Shown piece after piece: positions 31,900 to 43,994 of a stretch of 64,000 nucleotides of DNA. A program made the translations under genes and the position numbers. The stretch spans positions 20,823,379 to 20,887,378 of the forward strand of contig OX235263.1 in NCBI GenBank assembly GCA_944472135.2, given 5' to 3'. Position 1 is the stretch's first letter. Every line of letters starts with the position of its first letter. This DNA is from Trichobilharzia regenti (Eukaryota > Platyhelminthes > Trematoda > Strigeidida > Schistosomatidae). Below the pieces are notes generated by a model. It ran no database searches. It saw only the letters and a list, made by a program, of their open reading frames with translations, and had not been told where the DNA came from.

Positions 31900-33350
31900 T
31901 TCGTAGATTTCCCCTAGGAGGCGCGTACGTACTTGACGACAAAATACCATTTGTTTGGGTGATTCTGGTAGTCTGTAATCTTGTAGGCTGTAATCAAGTT
32001 ACCCCAAAGCTGATGGTAGCTAAATATGAAAGGACTGAATTTCTTCAGCCTTTCATCATATGGCTTATTTTGGAGACATATCACCACTTCTGTCATCCGT
32101 TTTTTGATAGTTTTCAAAAGATTACTGTCCCTTCAGATCAACGGAGCAGCAATGATATTATTTACTTCGAGGCGCGTTCTTACGTATATTGTGTAACACC
32201 TCAGGAAAAAGTGAGATCATTTGGTTGTGTGATGTGTATAACCGCATATGCCCTCGCTACGTCATCCGTGTAAGTCACGGGTTAGAACTAGACCTAAGTC
32301 GCGCTATGACGTTGTGCACGACAATTTATCGTTGCACAGGTAGTAACTTACACTTCGGGGCTTACAGGTAGATTGCTGCACTACTCTCTTTTTTAGGTTG
32401 AAAGTCGTACCACTGGACAGTGCCGAGCGTCCTAGAAGATTCCAATCTGCCTGCAGCTAATCCGAATCTTCCGAACGATTAATTAATCCCCAATTCCCTG
32501 GATCGTCAGCCCAAAGAAGAGCTGGATAGTTTGGGTGGCATGATGGGTCACTGGTAGAGGTAGAAAATACCCTGTGATACTCTTGATGCCGTACTATTCC
32601 AGGATGATGGCATATGACTGACTTCGTTCAGAATCCGGTTTTGTCAGATAGTCCTAGAATTATAAGAAAATAGGGACATCAATACCAGTCTGGCTTATTT
32701 TGCGAAGAAGTTCATGTTGAACTGTGTCAAATGCCTTTGCGAAGTCGTGGAAGATCACGCGAACTGGGACATTCGTATCTCAACGTTAAGTTTAATCATT
32801 CTGAGCAGACAACATACTCGTCACACAGGAGTATGTGAGTTTTAACTATACGTTACTTGACAGTATCACCAGCCAGACTTGCCATTACCTTCGGTACTAC
32901 TGGGAATAGTGCTACTGGTCTGTAACTCGTTACGTTTTGTCGACCACTACCCTTGAAGATGGAAGAAAGGAAAGCTCTTTTCCACCTCCCTGGCAGTTTC
33001 CCTGAATCCTTAAGTATAGGTACAGATCACACACATAGCCTGCAGGAAGCCTCTGCACACTTTCAGAGCCGGTGATTGAATGTCACCACAACCTGGGAAC
33101 TTTCTAGAAGGAAGTTTCTGCGAATTCTCTAGCACTACTGCAGGATTAATTTGGAGTGTAACCATGGGGTTTTCCCTCGATAAGCTAACAGTTTGATCCT
33201 TATTAGCTTATAACGGTAGTACATGCAGTTCTGGATAACTGTCTGTCAAAGGCAGAAATGAATGTTTGATCCATCTCCCGACTAATAAGAAACTGACCAT
33301 TGTGACCTACTAAGGCGCCTGCGCTCTGGTTTGTGGGCTTCCTTTACTGC
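31900..33350 (-). pseudogene. CR1/jockey-type LINE relic
   Basis: Minus strand, in several frames. ~33000-32880 reads GRWKRAFLSSIFKGSGRQ then NVTSYRPVALFPVVPKVM, the RT N-terminal palm. ~32770-32720 reads VIFHDFAKAFDTVQHELL, motif A with its catalytic Asp. 32117-31914 reads YDERLKKFSPFIFSYHQLWG NLITAYKI, the conserved CR1-type C-terminus. Stops and frameshifts throughout; motif C was not found. A LINE fossil. Confidence 0.7.
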
Positions 33351-33814
33351 ATTAATTAGCATAGGTGTTTTGGGTTTTCTGGTAAGTTTAGCTTGAAACG
33401 GCCTCCTTTTACCCCTGACCCTTGTGCTGCATAGGTTTCGGAGTTCCAGGTTTGCCTCACGGTTGGTCTGGCTCGCAGAAAAATGCCGTGTAAATCAAGC
33501 TTTCCACTCTTCTTCCAGAATACGTTGGATATGTTGCATACATCTGTTCAGAAGTGATAATGTGTATACGAAAGAAGAGAACACGAAGTTCAACGAGGAT
33601 ATCTTTCCGGCAACTTCCTACTGAAAGCTGCACCATCGCACTTGAATACACAATTCTACACGAAGACAATTTGTACTCGATCCCACATAATTACGAAGGT
33701 GAAGATAAAGCGAAAATTATTTTCAATTAGATGTGGTTTGTGAGGGGTTTGCCACTTCGACCAATTCTATGCATTTCAGGGTCGCCATACCATCCAATCG
33801 CCAAATAGCTGTCC

Positions 33815-34860
33815 GAAATGTTGGAGACCGTAAGACAACACCTATGCAAGTACTCCGTTCATGGTACTTTTGAGTTCGTTGAATGTGTAAAAGACTTTAA
33901 TTTAAAAGTAAACGAATGCTATCCTTGGACATCAAATCTCCTTTCAAAACGTGCCACTAACAGAAATAGTTTGTTTCCCGTGCAGTTATGTGGAGAACTC
34001 AAATATAAGTATCAGAATACCAGCATCATATCTAAAAGAATTGTTGCTAAGATGTACGCTGAATGTAAAATTTACCTTCAACGGCAACATCTGCAGAGAG
34101 AAAGATGAAATTGCAATGGGTTTTCCCCTCGGCCTGCTTTTAGCAGACTACTTCATGGCCAGTTTGGAAAGCGGAGTTTTAAAATCAACGATAAACAAAT
34201 TACTATCGTACAAAGAAGACGTCGACTATACCTCAATAATCTGCTACGCTAATTCTGACTTCAATCGTATCTTACAATAATTTCATAATTCCCATCCTTC
34301 GATTAAATTCACAATGAAATTGGAAAGCGATTCAAAAGTTCCGTTTCTATTCATGGAATTAATAAGAATACATGATGGAACTCTGAAAAGATCCCTCCAC
34401 AGAAAATCAACGTGGAACGGTCAGCTAATGCAATTCTGTTGTTGGATACCCTGGAGCCGAAAAAGAGAAGAATGCGATTCAACGCCGAAAAACCCTATAT
34501 ATGAGTCTGAACTTAATAGGAGATTTGGCAGCTGATACCCTAAAGAAGAGAATATCCAGATCTTAAAAGAAGACCTTCGCCGTGGCAACACTAAAAGTGA
34601 AATTCTTTAACCGTCCAATACTTCGAAAAAACGCTAAGGATAAACTCTCACACATGACCAGTTCAATGTGCATATACCAGTTCACCTGTGTATGAGGAGC
34701 TAGGTACATAGGTCGTTGTATCCGCGTCCTTTCGAAACGTGTTAAAAAACATAACCTAGCTGGGCGACTGAACTTGTCCGTCATGTCCAGTGTCATTGGG
34801 GGAGTGAGACGCTCACAGGTCATTTTCGTCCATGTTTGTCGGCCAGTTCCCTAACCGATC
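33815..34860 (+). pseudogene. Penelope-like element relic (RT and GIY-YIG)
   Basis: 33951-34180: PLTEIVCFPCSYVE, LKELLLRCTLNVKFTFNG, EIAMGFPLGLLLADYFMASL, the Penelope RT core with the GSPLGP-like turn mutated. The region where YVDD should be reads DVDYTSII, so the catalytic motif is lost. 34314-34450: SKVPFLFMELI and LHRKSTWNGQ. ~34665-34760: CIYQFTCV, stop, GARYIGRCIRVLSKRVK, the GIY-YIG core. At least three frame breaks and several stops; 5'-truncated. Confidence 0.8.
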
Positions 34861-34864
34861 GTTT

Positions 34865-35353
34865 GCACATTGGTTTTTTAAATAAATAAATAAAGTTATT
34901 CTCATGATACAGTACATGAGGGACGCCAGTTTACAGGGATCATCAAATTGTTACAGAAATAGAACCATATTATTCAGTCACATTTTACAATCGATAGCAA
35001 AATATGTTTAACATGTACGCTGGAGATTATACATACACTTGATAAATGTTAATCCCAATAGTATAAAACAGCCTTTCACTTATGTACAATCATTTCTGTG
35101 CCCAGTTGGAAAAATCTGCTAGATTGTCAGTGAGTGCAAGACATCAGGAAATACAGAAGTATTGTCTTCGCATTAACAAAAAAACCAGGTCTTTGGTGGA
35201 TGGGTTATAAGTGCCAGTTATTCACAACTTATCTTGGTGTACATTGTTCACAAATGTCGCGTTCCACCTCATTTTTCTTTCTTTTGTTGTTAAAATTAAT
35301 AGTTTTGTTTGTTTCAGAAGATTTTACCACCAGGTCAGTTCATACACTAGATA
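34865..35353. other. Intergenic, nothing recognised
   Basis: AT-rich spacer between a Penelope relic and a SINE-V. Confidence 0.4.
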
Positions 35354-35548
35354 GTGCGTCGGTGGCACAGTGGTTAGGACTCTCGCCGACCATCCACATG
35401 GTCCGGGGTTCGAGCCCACGCCGACGAACACCTGATATCTATGATCGGCCTGCGAAATTTGGGCTACCGATATCCATGCTGAAAATTCCATACTTGTACC
35501 AAAAATACAGTGTGGAATCAAGCTGTAAATCAAAAATCAAAAAAAATA
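35354..35548 (+). repeat. SINE-V copy, plus orientation
   Basis: GTGCGTCGGTGGCACAGTGG at 35354, B-box GGGGTTCGAGCCC near 35405, body to GTGTGGAATCAAGCTGTAAA and an A-rich tail. It shows the family in its forward orientation and is the best reference copy. Confidence 0.88.
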
Positions 35549-35549
35549 A

Positions 35550-36410
35550 TAGTTTCATACGTTGCTTCGATGGGTGGTTGCCGCGTTTTATTTTTTCAGA
35601 TGTTAATTAAATTAATTAACTGTGTATAAGCTTTGGAAAATATGCACATGAGCATGTTTAGGAGGCAGAAGCCATTGTTTCCAGATCATTTGTTGGTTGC
35701 CGTTATTGCTGCTGACTCAATTTATTACATTATATGTAGAAATCTGGAAAAAATAATGTCTTTCGCGTTCATGTTTACAGCGTGTAACAATCTACGAGTC
35801 ACTCTCGTGAAGACAGTAAGATCAATGTTAACACTAGCAAGGATTTCACAGAAAATATTAAACCTGGAGAATTTAGAACCTAGGTTGAAATTGAAAAAGC
35901 CTTGTAGCCTTTCAAGAAGATGAGCAAACGATCAGTGTGTCTGTTATCAGTTGAAAACCAGACGAATTGTGAAAGAATCTGGATTAAACAAGGATAAAAC
36001 ACAATCGACTTATGAATATGTGATATTTGTGTGAATTTTTGGAAACAAAAGGAAGTCTGGAAGTAGTCAGAAACCTATAAGGCGTAAGTGTAACTTATGG
36101 TTCTTAATGCCTAGTTTACTAGATACAAGTACATCAGCTAAGACTGCCTGTGGTAAAGCCAATGTTGACAGCCATTCATATAAACATAAATTTACATGAA
36201 AATGCATGCCATTTTTACAGGCACGATCAAGTATGTATAATGTCAAATCTTAAATTGTCTACAAGTTAATAATGTTTCAACAGTTAAATATTTGATACAT
36301 ATATATAATTACACTCATTGTCTGAACCAGGCGTATAGTTATTGAATTGTACAGTTGTCCTCCAGGTTGAGCGGGAAAATCGACTTCGTTTCGTTTTCAT
36401 CCCGTGGTTG
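35550..36410. other. Intergenic, nothing recognised
   Basis: AT-rich. An open stretch of 96 codons at 35633-35923 has no domain I recognise. Confidence 0.4.
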
Positions 36411-37197
36411 TAGGCATACGATAATCAACCAATATTGAGGTAAGTACAACGTTTACAAGGATTGGAAGCTGTTTTAGAAAAGTTAAAGTGCTAAGTTGAA
36501 CATTAAAGTGTAATAGATTAAGTGAAATATATCATTAATAAACACATTTATATAGAAAACAGAATGGGGAAGTAATTAATCCTTAGGCCGACAACGTTCA
36601 TTTGCAATGTATAATGAAACCAATATATTTTACTATCATGATGTCCACTTTTGGCTTTAATACAATTATTTTCAAGCCAGTTGTTTTTATTTCATGCTTT
36701 TTTTCTATTTGGTGCACAACCGTACCCTCCAGAGAATAGGAATAGAATAAGTCGAATCAAATTCATAAAGAGCTATAAAATGTTAGGTTTAATGGAATAT
36801 AATGAGAATCAAGTAAAGACGTTATTAGAAAATAAGTGAGACAAGATATTGTGAAGTGGTATTTAAAGATCTGACAATGGATAGCAAGTTAATTTATAAG
36901 ATGCCCCATAAATCTGTGCAGATCCCACGTGGTCGCATCTCAACAATAGGCTGAGCGAATGGTATATATTTAAAGGTAGAAGCATGATCTGTCAAGGCGT
37001 TCATTATTATCTTTTTCAAGATAAAGATCTAAGCCCTCATAAAAATCAGAAATATCTCGAGCCTTTAATTTGTATATTGCTGTTCCTGCAGAATGGGGCG
37101 ATTCACCTTAGTGACCACCACCATATCTACTGATCAGCTAGCGCCACCCTCCCTCCTTTTTTGATGTTAGGCTCTGAGACTATGATTATTATGGCTA

Positions 37198-38036
37198 CCG
37201 CAAATATATTGCTTGGTACCAGACATGTTCGTACCCCATATTCCATCTCCCTAGCTTTCTTAATGAGTGCTTCCAATAGGTCTCCACGTACATCTTTACG
37301 AACATATTATATATGTGTGCATGCATCCTGATGAACAGATTACTTTATAAGAAGTTAAAACCTTAAAGAGTAAAACGAATAGGTATTGTGAATAGTGGAG
37401 CAAGATTTAGCAGAATACTATAGTTAAGGTTCAATTTAGGTAGTATGGACTGAAGGTAAGGTCGGTTGGCAGGACTTAGTGTACTTATATATAGTAAACA
37501 TCTGACATTGCAAAGTAACGTGTCTAGACATATTATAAAAAGATATTAACACAGAACCAACGAAATTTTGGCATTTTTAACAATACTGCAGTGTGTGTAT
37601 ACTGAAGAATGGTGGTTAGTCTACAGGGAGCCGTAGAGTAAATCAAACCATATATGATAAGAGTATAATCAATAATATAGTTCGTATATCAAATATTACA
37701 CTAGGTTCAATAATTGAGTGTTATAAGGGAAACAAGCGTGGTAAAGCAAGAGAACATTTGATGCATAAATATTTTAAGTATTTTAATATCCATCTAATTT
37801 AAGAATTGAACATGCATGATTAATAAGTATTATTATATTAGTATATACATATGTAAAACGTTAAAAGGTGTGGATGCTATTACAATTATTTCCAGTGTTA
37901 CTTTTACCAACACAACTTAGTGAAAATTATAGAGAATAGAAATCAGTAAATTAGTTAACGTTCGCTGCGTGAGTATTAGAGTCGAGATATACGTATGTGA
38001 CTATACTGAAGACTGGACTGGCCTTCAATTTCCGTT
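37198..38036 (-). other. Probable 3' UTR of the LINE and spacer to the inverted arm
   Basis: AT-rich, noncoding on both strands. It lies between the LINE stop codon and the left inverted arm. No clear poly(A) or microsatellite tail marks the LINE end. Confidence 0.4.
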
Positions 38037-40073
38037 CTACCAACAGTTGTGGTCTTTTAGACGAGCTAGGGTGGACATGTTAAAGTGTCTTTCTAGGCTC
38101 CGTTTGAACCCATCAGGGTTTTCACAACATCTTATTTCAGGTGGTAGTTGGTTCCAAAGAGTGCAATATTTTATGGTGAAAAAGTTTGCCCTAATGGATT
38201 TTCTGTGGGTAGCCACCTTGACAAGGTAGTCGTGGTTTCGCAGCTGATATGATTTAATATTTTCCCAAGTTATGGATGAGTTACTGTAGCAGTGTTTCCT
38301 AATGACTTTGAAGAGTAGAAATAGGTTGCACTTCACTCTCCTTAACCACAGAGGCTCTAATTTCAGACGTACACACCTGTCAACATATTCCACTTGTTGG
38401 TCGAACCCTATTATGCGTTTCGTGAGGAATCTCTGGACACTTTCGATTTTTTTTCTGTCTACAGTCCTGAGGTTACTAAATAGGAGAGCACAATATTCAA
38501 GTTTGGGACGGATACATGTCCTATATATAGCTAATCTTGCTTCTTGGGTGTAGAAGTTACGCAGTACAAAGCCAGTAAGTCGTTTACAGTCAGATACAAC
38601 CTTATTTGCATGATCGGAAAAGGATAAATCTGAGTATGTTATCCCGAGATCTGTGACTGTGTTCAGTTTTGAGAGGAGCTTACCGTACATATATAGGCAC
38701 ATTATCGGTTTCCAGCGTCCAAGGTGGGTTATACCGCACTTGTCTGGGTTGAAAGTCAGTTGCCACTTTTCGCTCCAATCGCCTAGATCATTTAAGTCTT
38801 GTTGGATCTTGCTTTCGACGCTCATATCACCGTACCCATAATCATATACTATCTTGAGATCATCTGCAAAAAGGTATGGCTTGCCATACTTGATTACAGA
38901 GACTATGTCATTTATAAATAAGAGGAATAGAATAGGGCCAAGAACACTACCTTGTATTACACCACTGGTTATCGGCTTTGAGGAAGACAACTGGTGGTTG
39001 ATTTTGACTAATTGCTCTCTTTCTGTGAGAAAAGAACTTATCCATTTGTGAAGATTTCCGGTTATTCCGTAGGATTGGAGTTTTGTTAGGAGTCTGATAT
39101 GTGGGACTTTATCGAAGGCCTTGCTAACGTCAAGAAACAATGTTGTTACCGAACGCCCATTATCAATGCTTTGTGTAATGTAGTCAAAATAATCTAAGTG
39201 GCAAGTAATGCACGACCTTCTACTTAAGAAACCGTATTGGGATGGGGATAGTAGGTCATTTGACAGCAAGTACTGAATGATTTGAGTCTTAACTATCTTT
39301 TCCATTACACGTGAAACTACAGACGTGATGTTGATGGGGCGGTAGTTGTTGATATCAGCTATAGGCCCGTATTTATGGATAGGTACAATATAAGACTTCT
39401 TCCAGCAGTTAGGGTATGTCCCATCGCTTAATGAAATTGAGTATAACTTGAGTAAGAGTAAACTCATGTCATTACCACCTTTTTTCAGCAGAACGGAAGA
39501 TATACCGTCTGGGCCAGTAGTGTTACTAAGCTTAAGATTTGCGACAGCTTTATCGATCTCATGTGTGGTGAAAATTATGTCACTTAAACATTCGTCTGTT
39601 TTACGTGGGAAATCCACGACTTCATCGTTCTCTAAGGTGTATAATCTGGCGAAGTGCTTGCTAAACAGTTCACATATCGCCTCATTATTTTCGTAAGCAA
39701 TGCCGTCTAAGTATATTATTTTCGGATAGGGTGTTTTGGAGTTCGTCAACCTACTTTTAAAAAGTTTGGCTATTTCTCCTGAGTTATGCGGTGCATGAAT
39801 GGCCTGCATTTCTTTGTTTCTGAGGCCTATATTTCTCAACTCTTCAATTCTACTGAGAAGGGACGTTATGGCAATTAATGACGATAAGTCATGATATCTG
39901 TAGTATTTTATTGAGTGCTTTCGTAGACTTCTTCTAAACGATGTCGGAATATAATCACTTTGGGGGAATCTGAAGTTAAGAATCTTCTCGGGTGCAATGA
40001 CAACGTGAATTGAGTTAATATTCTCATAGAAAATGTTAATAATTGCATCTAAGGAATGGTTCGAAAAGTACGA
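38037..40073 (-). CDS. CR1/jockey-superfamily LINE reverse transcriptase, 5'-truncated ORF
   Basis: A single open frame of about 678 codons from the arm boundary (stop TAA at 40076-40074) to the stop at 38037. Counting from the internal TTG at 39839, RT motifs are NYRPINITSVVSRVMEKI (165-182), FLDVSKAFD (235-243, catalytic Asp), GVIQGSVLGPILF (293-305) and FADD (324-327). The C-terminus has WNQLPPEIR, common in CR1-like elements. The apurinic endonuclease domain is absent. The intact frame implies a relatively young insertion, yet it lacks a 5' end and cannot transpose alone. It might be called a host gene by naive annotation; it is a retrotransposon remnant. Confidence 0.88.
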   Translation of the reverse strand, partial: SYFSNHSLDAIINIFYENINSIHVVIAPEKILNFRFPQSDYIPTSFRRSLRKHSIKYYRYHDLSSLIAITSLLSRIEELRNIGLRNKEMQAIHAPHNSGEIAKLFKSRLTNSKTPYPKIIYLDGIAYENNEAICELFSKHFARLYTLENDEVVDFPRKTDECLSDIIFTTHEIDKAVANLKLSNTTGPDGISSVLLKKGGNDMSLLLLKLYSISLSDGTYPNCWKKSYIVPIHKYGPIADINNYRPINITSVVSRVMEKIVKTQIIQYLLSNDLLSPSQYGFLSRRSCITCHLDYFDYITQSIDNGRSVTTLFLDVSKAFDKVPHIRLLTKLQSYGITGNLHKWISSFLTEREQLVKINHQLSSSKPITSGVIQGSVLGPILFLLFINDIVSVIKYGKPYLFADDLKIVYDYGYGDMSVESKIQQDLNDLGDWSEKWQLTFNPDKCGITHLGRWKPIMCLYMYGKLLSKLNTVTDLGITYSDLSFSDHANKVVSDCKRLTGFVLRNFYTQEARLAIYRTCIRPKLEYCALLFSNLRTVDRKKIESVQRFLTKRIIGFDQQVEYVDRCVRLKLEPLWLRRVKCNLFLLFKVIRKHCYSNSSITWENIKSYQLRNHDYLVKVATHRKSIRANFFTIKYCTLWNQLPPEIRCCENPDGFKRSLERHFNMSTLARLKDHNCW

Positions 40074-41336
40074 TTAGCCATAGTAATCATAGTCTCAGAG
40101 CCTAACATCAAAAAAGGAGGGAGGGTGGCGCTAGCTGATCAGTAGATATGGTGGTGGTCACTAAGGTGAATCACCCCATTCTGCAGGAACAGCAATATGC
40201 AATTTGAAGGCTCGAGATATTTCTGATTTTTATGAGGCCTTAGATCTTTATCTTGAAAAAGATAATAATGAACGCCTTGACAGATCATGCTTCTACCTTT
40301 AAATATATACCATTCGCTCAATCTATTGTTGAGATGTGACCACGCGGGATCTGCACAGATTTATGGGGCATCTTATAAATTAACTTGCTATCCGTTGTCA
40401 GATCTTTAAATACCACTTCACAATGTCTTATCGCATTTATTTTCTAATAACGTCTTTACTTGGTCCTCATTATATTCCAGTAAACCTAACATTTTATGGC
40501 TCTTTATGAGTTTGATTCAACTTATTCTATTCCTATTCTCTGTAGGGTACGGTTGTGCACCAAATAGAAAAGAAAGTATGAAATAAAAACAACTGGCTTG
40601 AAAATAATTGTATTAAAGCCAAAAGTGGACATCATGATAGTAACACATATATGGGTAGCATTATACATTGCAAATGAACGTTGTCGGCCTAAGGATTAAT
40701 TACTTCCCGATTCTGTTTCCTATATAAATGCATTTATTAATGATATATTGCACTTAATTTATTACACCTTAATGATTCAACTTAGCGCTTTAACTTTTCT
40801 AAAACAGCTTTCACTCCCTTGTAAAGGTTGTACTTACCTCAATATTGGTTGGTTATCGTATGCGTATGTTGCAGTTAGACAAACTACTAAAACCCGAAAA
40901 ACAACAGCTTCTGTTGCACCGCTAAGTTCATCAGCTTGTATCACTCAGTCGTCGTCGGTGTTGTCATCCGCAATGAAAGGGACGTCCATGAACTCACGTG
41001 TCTTATGCCATGACCATGCTAGTATCACTCCGTTTGAAAAGACGAAAGATATTGGTCAGTTTGGTGAGGATAAGCCAACTGTGTACGAGAGGGTAATTGT
41101 TAAACTGACTTGCACGAATAAAGGCCTTTCAAGTTGAAAGTTCCTATTTGAATGTTATTATCGTTGGTGTAAATTACTCTGTACCCAAACCTGGTTGGTC
41201 AAATACGTCGTATGTTTGTTCGTAACCTATATTCCACGATAAAATGAAATGAGCGTGTTACCGTTCAGAGTGGAGGATATAGCTGATAGAAGGAAGTCAG
41301 CAAATGAACTCTGCAACGATTTTCCAACCTAGAGCG

Positions 41337-41795
41337 TCAACCTGAGAAGGGTTGTAGGCGTACTGCTGTAAGTCCTACAATTCTTCAAAGGGTAGCGCAT
41401 CAGTGAGCAGTCCAATGTGCCTGGTGTGTGATTTGGTACATAGGTTCATGTTGCATATACTGAATTGATATCATGTATCATCTAGCTGTTGGTAATTCTG
41501 TTTGTGTCCGGACGACTTCCACTTGTATCATCAACCTGAGAAGGAATGTAGGCGTACTGCTGTAAGTCCTACAGTTCTTCAAGGGTAGTTTGCCGTGCCA
41601 GAATCCTCAACACTTGACGTGTTGATTGTACATATGTTTGTGTTAAATAATTGTGTGAGTTCCAATTATTGTAATTGTTGGTTAATCTTGTTTGTGTCCG
41701 AACATTCCACAACTTACAATCGTCAACCTGTGAAGGGTTGTAGGCGTACTGGTGTAAGTCCTGCGACTCTTCAAAGGAATTCCATCAAGACATGA
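41337..41795 (+). repeat. Tandem repeat, ~193 bp period, about 2.3 copies
   Basis: TCAACCTGAGAAGGGTTGTA GGCGTACTGCTGTAAGTCCT begins at 41337, 41531 and 41723 (spacing 194 and 192). A second shared block, TTTGTGTCCG(G/A)AC, precedes copies 2 and 3. It lies just upstream of LTR-element protein sequence and may be its leader or LTR. Confidence 0.8.
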
Positions 41796-42227
41796 TCCGC
41801 GAGTTTGTGTGTACTGTTTGTATATATGTGTGGTTTGTCATATCAATTGGTGTTTTTTGGATTCGCTGTGTTTACTTGTTGTTTTCGTATTTTGTTGTTA
41901 TGCATAATTTTGTTAAAATTTTCATCGTGCTTACTTCTGAGGTTGTTTCGAGTCTTCTACATCCGTGAATGAATTGACTGATGTTAGAGACAGCAGATGG
42001 GTCGTGTACGCCGGGGAGGCTATAGCTGAGAATGACATGCGCACGGAGATAAGGATCAGCTGTGGGATCAATGATTGAGAATGAATGTTTCTATTTAGGC
42101 CATGATCACACACGCCAAGAAGCAAGGGTGTAGACGACTGAGGCTTGCGTACGTCACCGTTACTAGAACAGAGGCAGAATGAGTGACAAGCGGTCGCAGT
42201 GGTAGTTGGTAGTGAATAGATAAGAGG

Positions 42228-42750
42228 ATGTGCGAAGGGTATCATGAAGTGGTGCTATGGTCACATTGCGTTCTGCAAGAGTCATTCCAGCAAGTGACGA
42301 TTGTGTTGCAAGATGTCAAGAGGATGACTTTAACTAGGTCGTCGTTGATGAGTGTGATTGTGCTGTGGGTATTCTTGTGGTGTGTTGGCTTTTCTGTTTG
42401 TTTTCCTGATATGTATCCAAGGAGATCATTGAGTCTACTCGCAACCTGTCAAGTCACAACACCAGGTATGCGGAAATATCTTTATCTTCAGATGAATGGT
42501 CATGATACACGTCTGCAGCTAGATACCGCCCCTGATGTTACTGTTATATCAGAGGAACTTTGGAATACTTTTGGCAGACCATCTATCACAAATACTTCCC
42601 AGACTCTTCTCAGCGCCTGTGCTGGGCGGCTCAAACTAATTGATGAACTCAAATGTTCTGTTTCATTCCGTAACATCAGATTCACAGGAGTCTGCTACGT
42701 CACCAAGAGTGATTTAAATCTTTAGGGACTTGATTGGTTCAATCGTTTGC
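42228..42750 (+). pseudogene. LTR-retrotransposon (Ty3/gypsy-type) aspartic protease fragment
   Basis: The open stretch to 42725 encodes VTTPGMRKYLYLQMNGHDTR, then LQLDTAPDVTVIS (retropepsin active site, with Ala where DTG/DSG has Gly) and a C-terminal half ending TKSDLNL. A TAG then interrupts what would continue GLDWF, the usual LLG-DW motif that closes gypsy proteases. RT, RNase H and integrase are absent before the LTR at 42945, so most of pol is deleted. The changed active site and the stop both argue against function. Confidence 0.75.
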
Positions 42751-42944
42751 ATCTGGCTGAAGTCCCACTAAATTAGCTATGCAATGCAGTCAAGAAGCAT
42801 AAAATGTCAGACAATTCCGGACGAAGCCGAAGCCTCAAACCCAACAGGCATACGAAACGACAGACGTCAACAACAAGCTCAAAGGTTCCAGATAAACCCC
42901 CAGGAAAACATCCTACTAATCATCAATATTCTCAAAAGGGGAGG

Positions 42945-43405
42945 TGATATGTATCCATATATATATATATATATATGTGTATGGTGGTTTCTCTTTCTAT
43001 TGCTCTCTTAGTCTGTGGCAATTGCACTTTGATGAACCTGTCTCCTTTAACAGTGTATATTCCCCTTATATTATATATAATATGTGTGTTTGTTGACAGT
43101 CTGACCTTGGTGACATATATCCATATAATATGTATGTTTGCTGACATGTCTGCTATATTTTGCTATGTATATATGGATCGATACTCCATTATAATTAGCC
43201 ATTCATGTTAAGACTGTCTATTGATTTGTTCACACGCTTGTCTGGACATTAATATATATATATATATATATATATTGCATTCACATTCTTGTGGACATTG
43301 ATTCTCCTGGTTTTGGAAAATAGAAGTATCATCGCAAACCTAGTGGCCTTCTGATTTCCGTCTTTCTTGCGTCAGGACTATTAAATTCTCCACCAGTACA
43401 CAACA
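42945..43405 (+). mobile_element. LTR flanked by a polypurine tract and a PBS-like leader
   Basis: Polypurine tract AAAAGGGGAGG (42934-42944) directly precedes TGATATGTATCC. The LTR ends CACAACA at 43405 and is followed by ATAATTTGGCGACGAG, a PBS-like start (TGG...). It contains (TA)n runs. A PPT on the left together with a PBS on the right implies a tandem or recombined element. Confidence 0.6.
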
Positions 43406-43537
43406 ATAATTTGGCGACGAGTACATAATATTTCCATTTCAGCTTTGTCCGTGTGACACAGGTTTTCGTACTGGCATCCAAGTTAACGTGTATTGGTCGT
43501 GATGGAAAAAAGGAATAGATCCTTTTTTGCCGGGGAG

Positions 43538-43790
43538 TGTCGATGTAGTTGAAGATTGAACGATCAATTCATGGTTGTTTGCTCAAGCCCAACTCCTCCA
43601 TATTTTTCGCGGGTCATCAATCCGGCAGTCATCGCCTCATCGTTCGCTGTTCAGAGGAAGAATAAAAACTATCAGAAGCACTATTGTGATTTATTGTTGT
43701 AACATTTATTCTTGAACCTTGTGTGTAACAACCTTATTGTTGATTATATGTTGGCGTAAGAATAAAGGATTCTCGAGTCGCCAACCAGTG
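43538..43790 (+). mobile_element. Second LTR-like segment
   Basis: GGGGAG then TGTCGATGTAG resembles a PPT and LTR start. Downstream are AATAAA-like signals and TGTTGGCGTAAG, again PBS-like. The right border is uncertain. Confidence 0.4.
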
Positions 43791-43994
43791 TTTTGGTTTT
43801 CGCGTTGGTTAATACAAAGTGTTTCTGAAAGTCTTCCAGGGACAGCGTGAGGTCCAGCGTAGCAAGAGCTGGACTTTGACAGTTTCCGTGGGTTCGCTGT
43901 CAAACGGAAACTCAAAGGTGATGAAACAATATTTGCGAACGGTACGTATCAAATAATTTGTGAACAACTGCGGGAGAAAGGTTAAATTTTGTGG

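Larger units (their letters stand above)
36414..40863. mobile_element. Composite: ~0.79 kb inverted repeats flanking a LINE
   Basis: Arm 36414-37197 is the reverse complement of 40075-40863 (about 90% by eye, few indels). The arms start at GCATACGATAA(T/C)CAACC and end at ACTATGATTA(T/C)TATGGCTA. The 2.9 kb centre is a 5'-truncated LINE on the minus strand. Each arm has coding-like pieces (YIFKGRSMICQGVHYYLF, then LLFLQNGVIHLSDHHHIY) that faintly recall a FLYWCH zinc finger, a domain carried by some Mutator-like transposons. That assignment is tentative. Confidence 0.8.

Noticed and set aside
40748..41137. 129-codon open stretch near the right inverted arm
   Set aside because: It begins inside the arm, has no recognisable domain and a composition like noncoding DNA; not supported.
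42228..42725. 165-codon open stretch as a host gene
   Set aside because: It contains a retropepsin-like active site and a gypsy-type C-terminus next to LTR sequence, and is broken by a stop.
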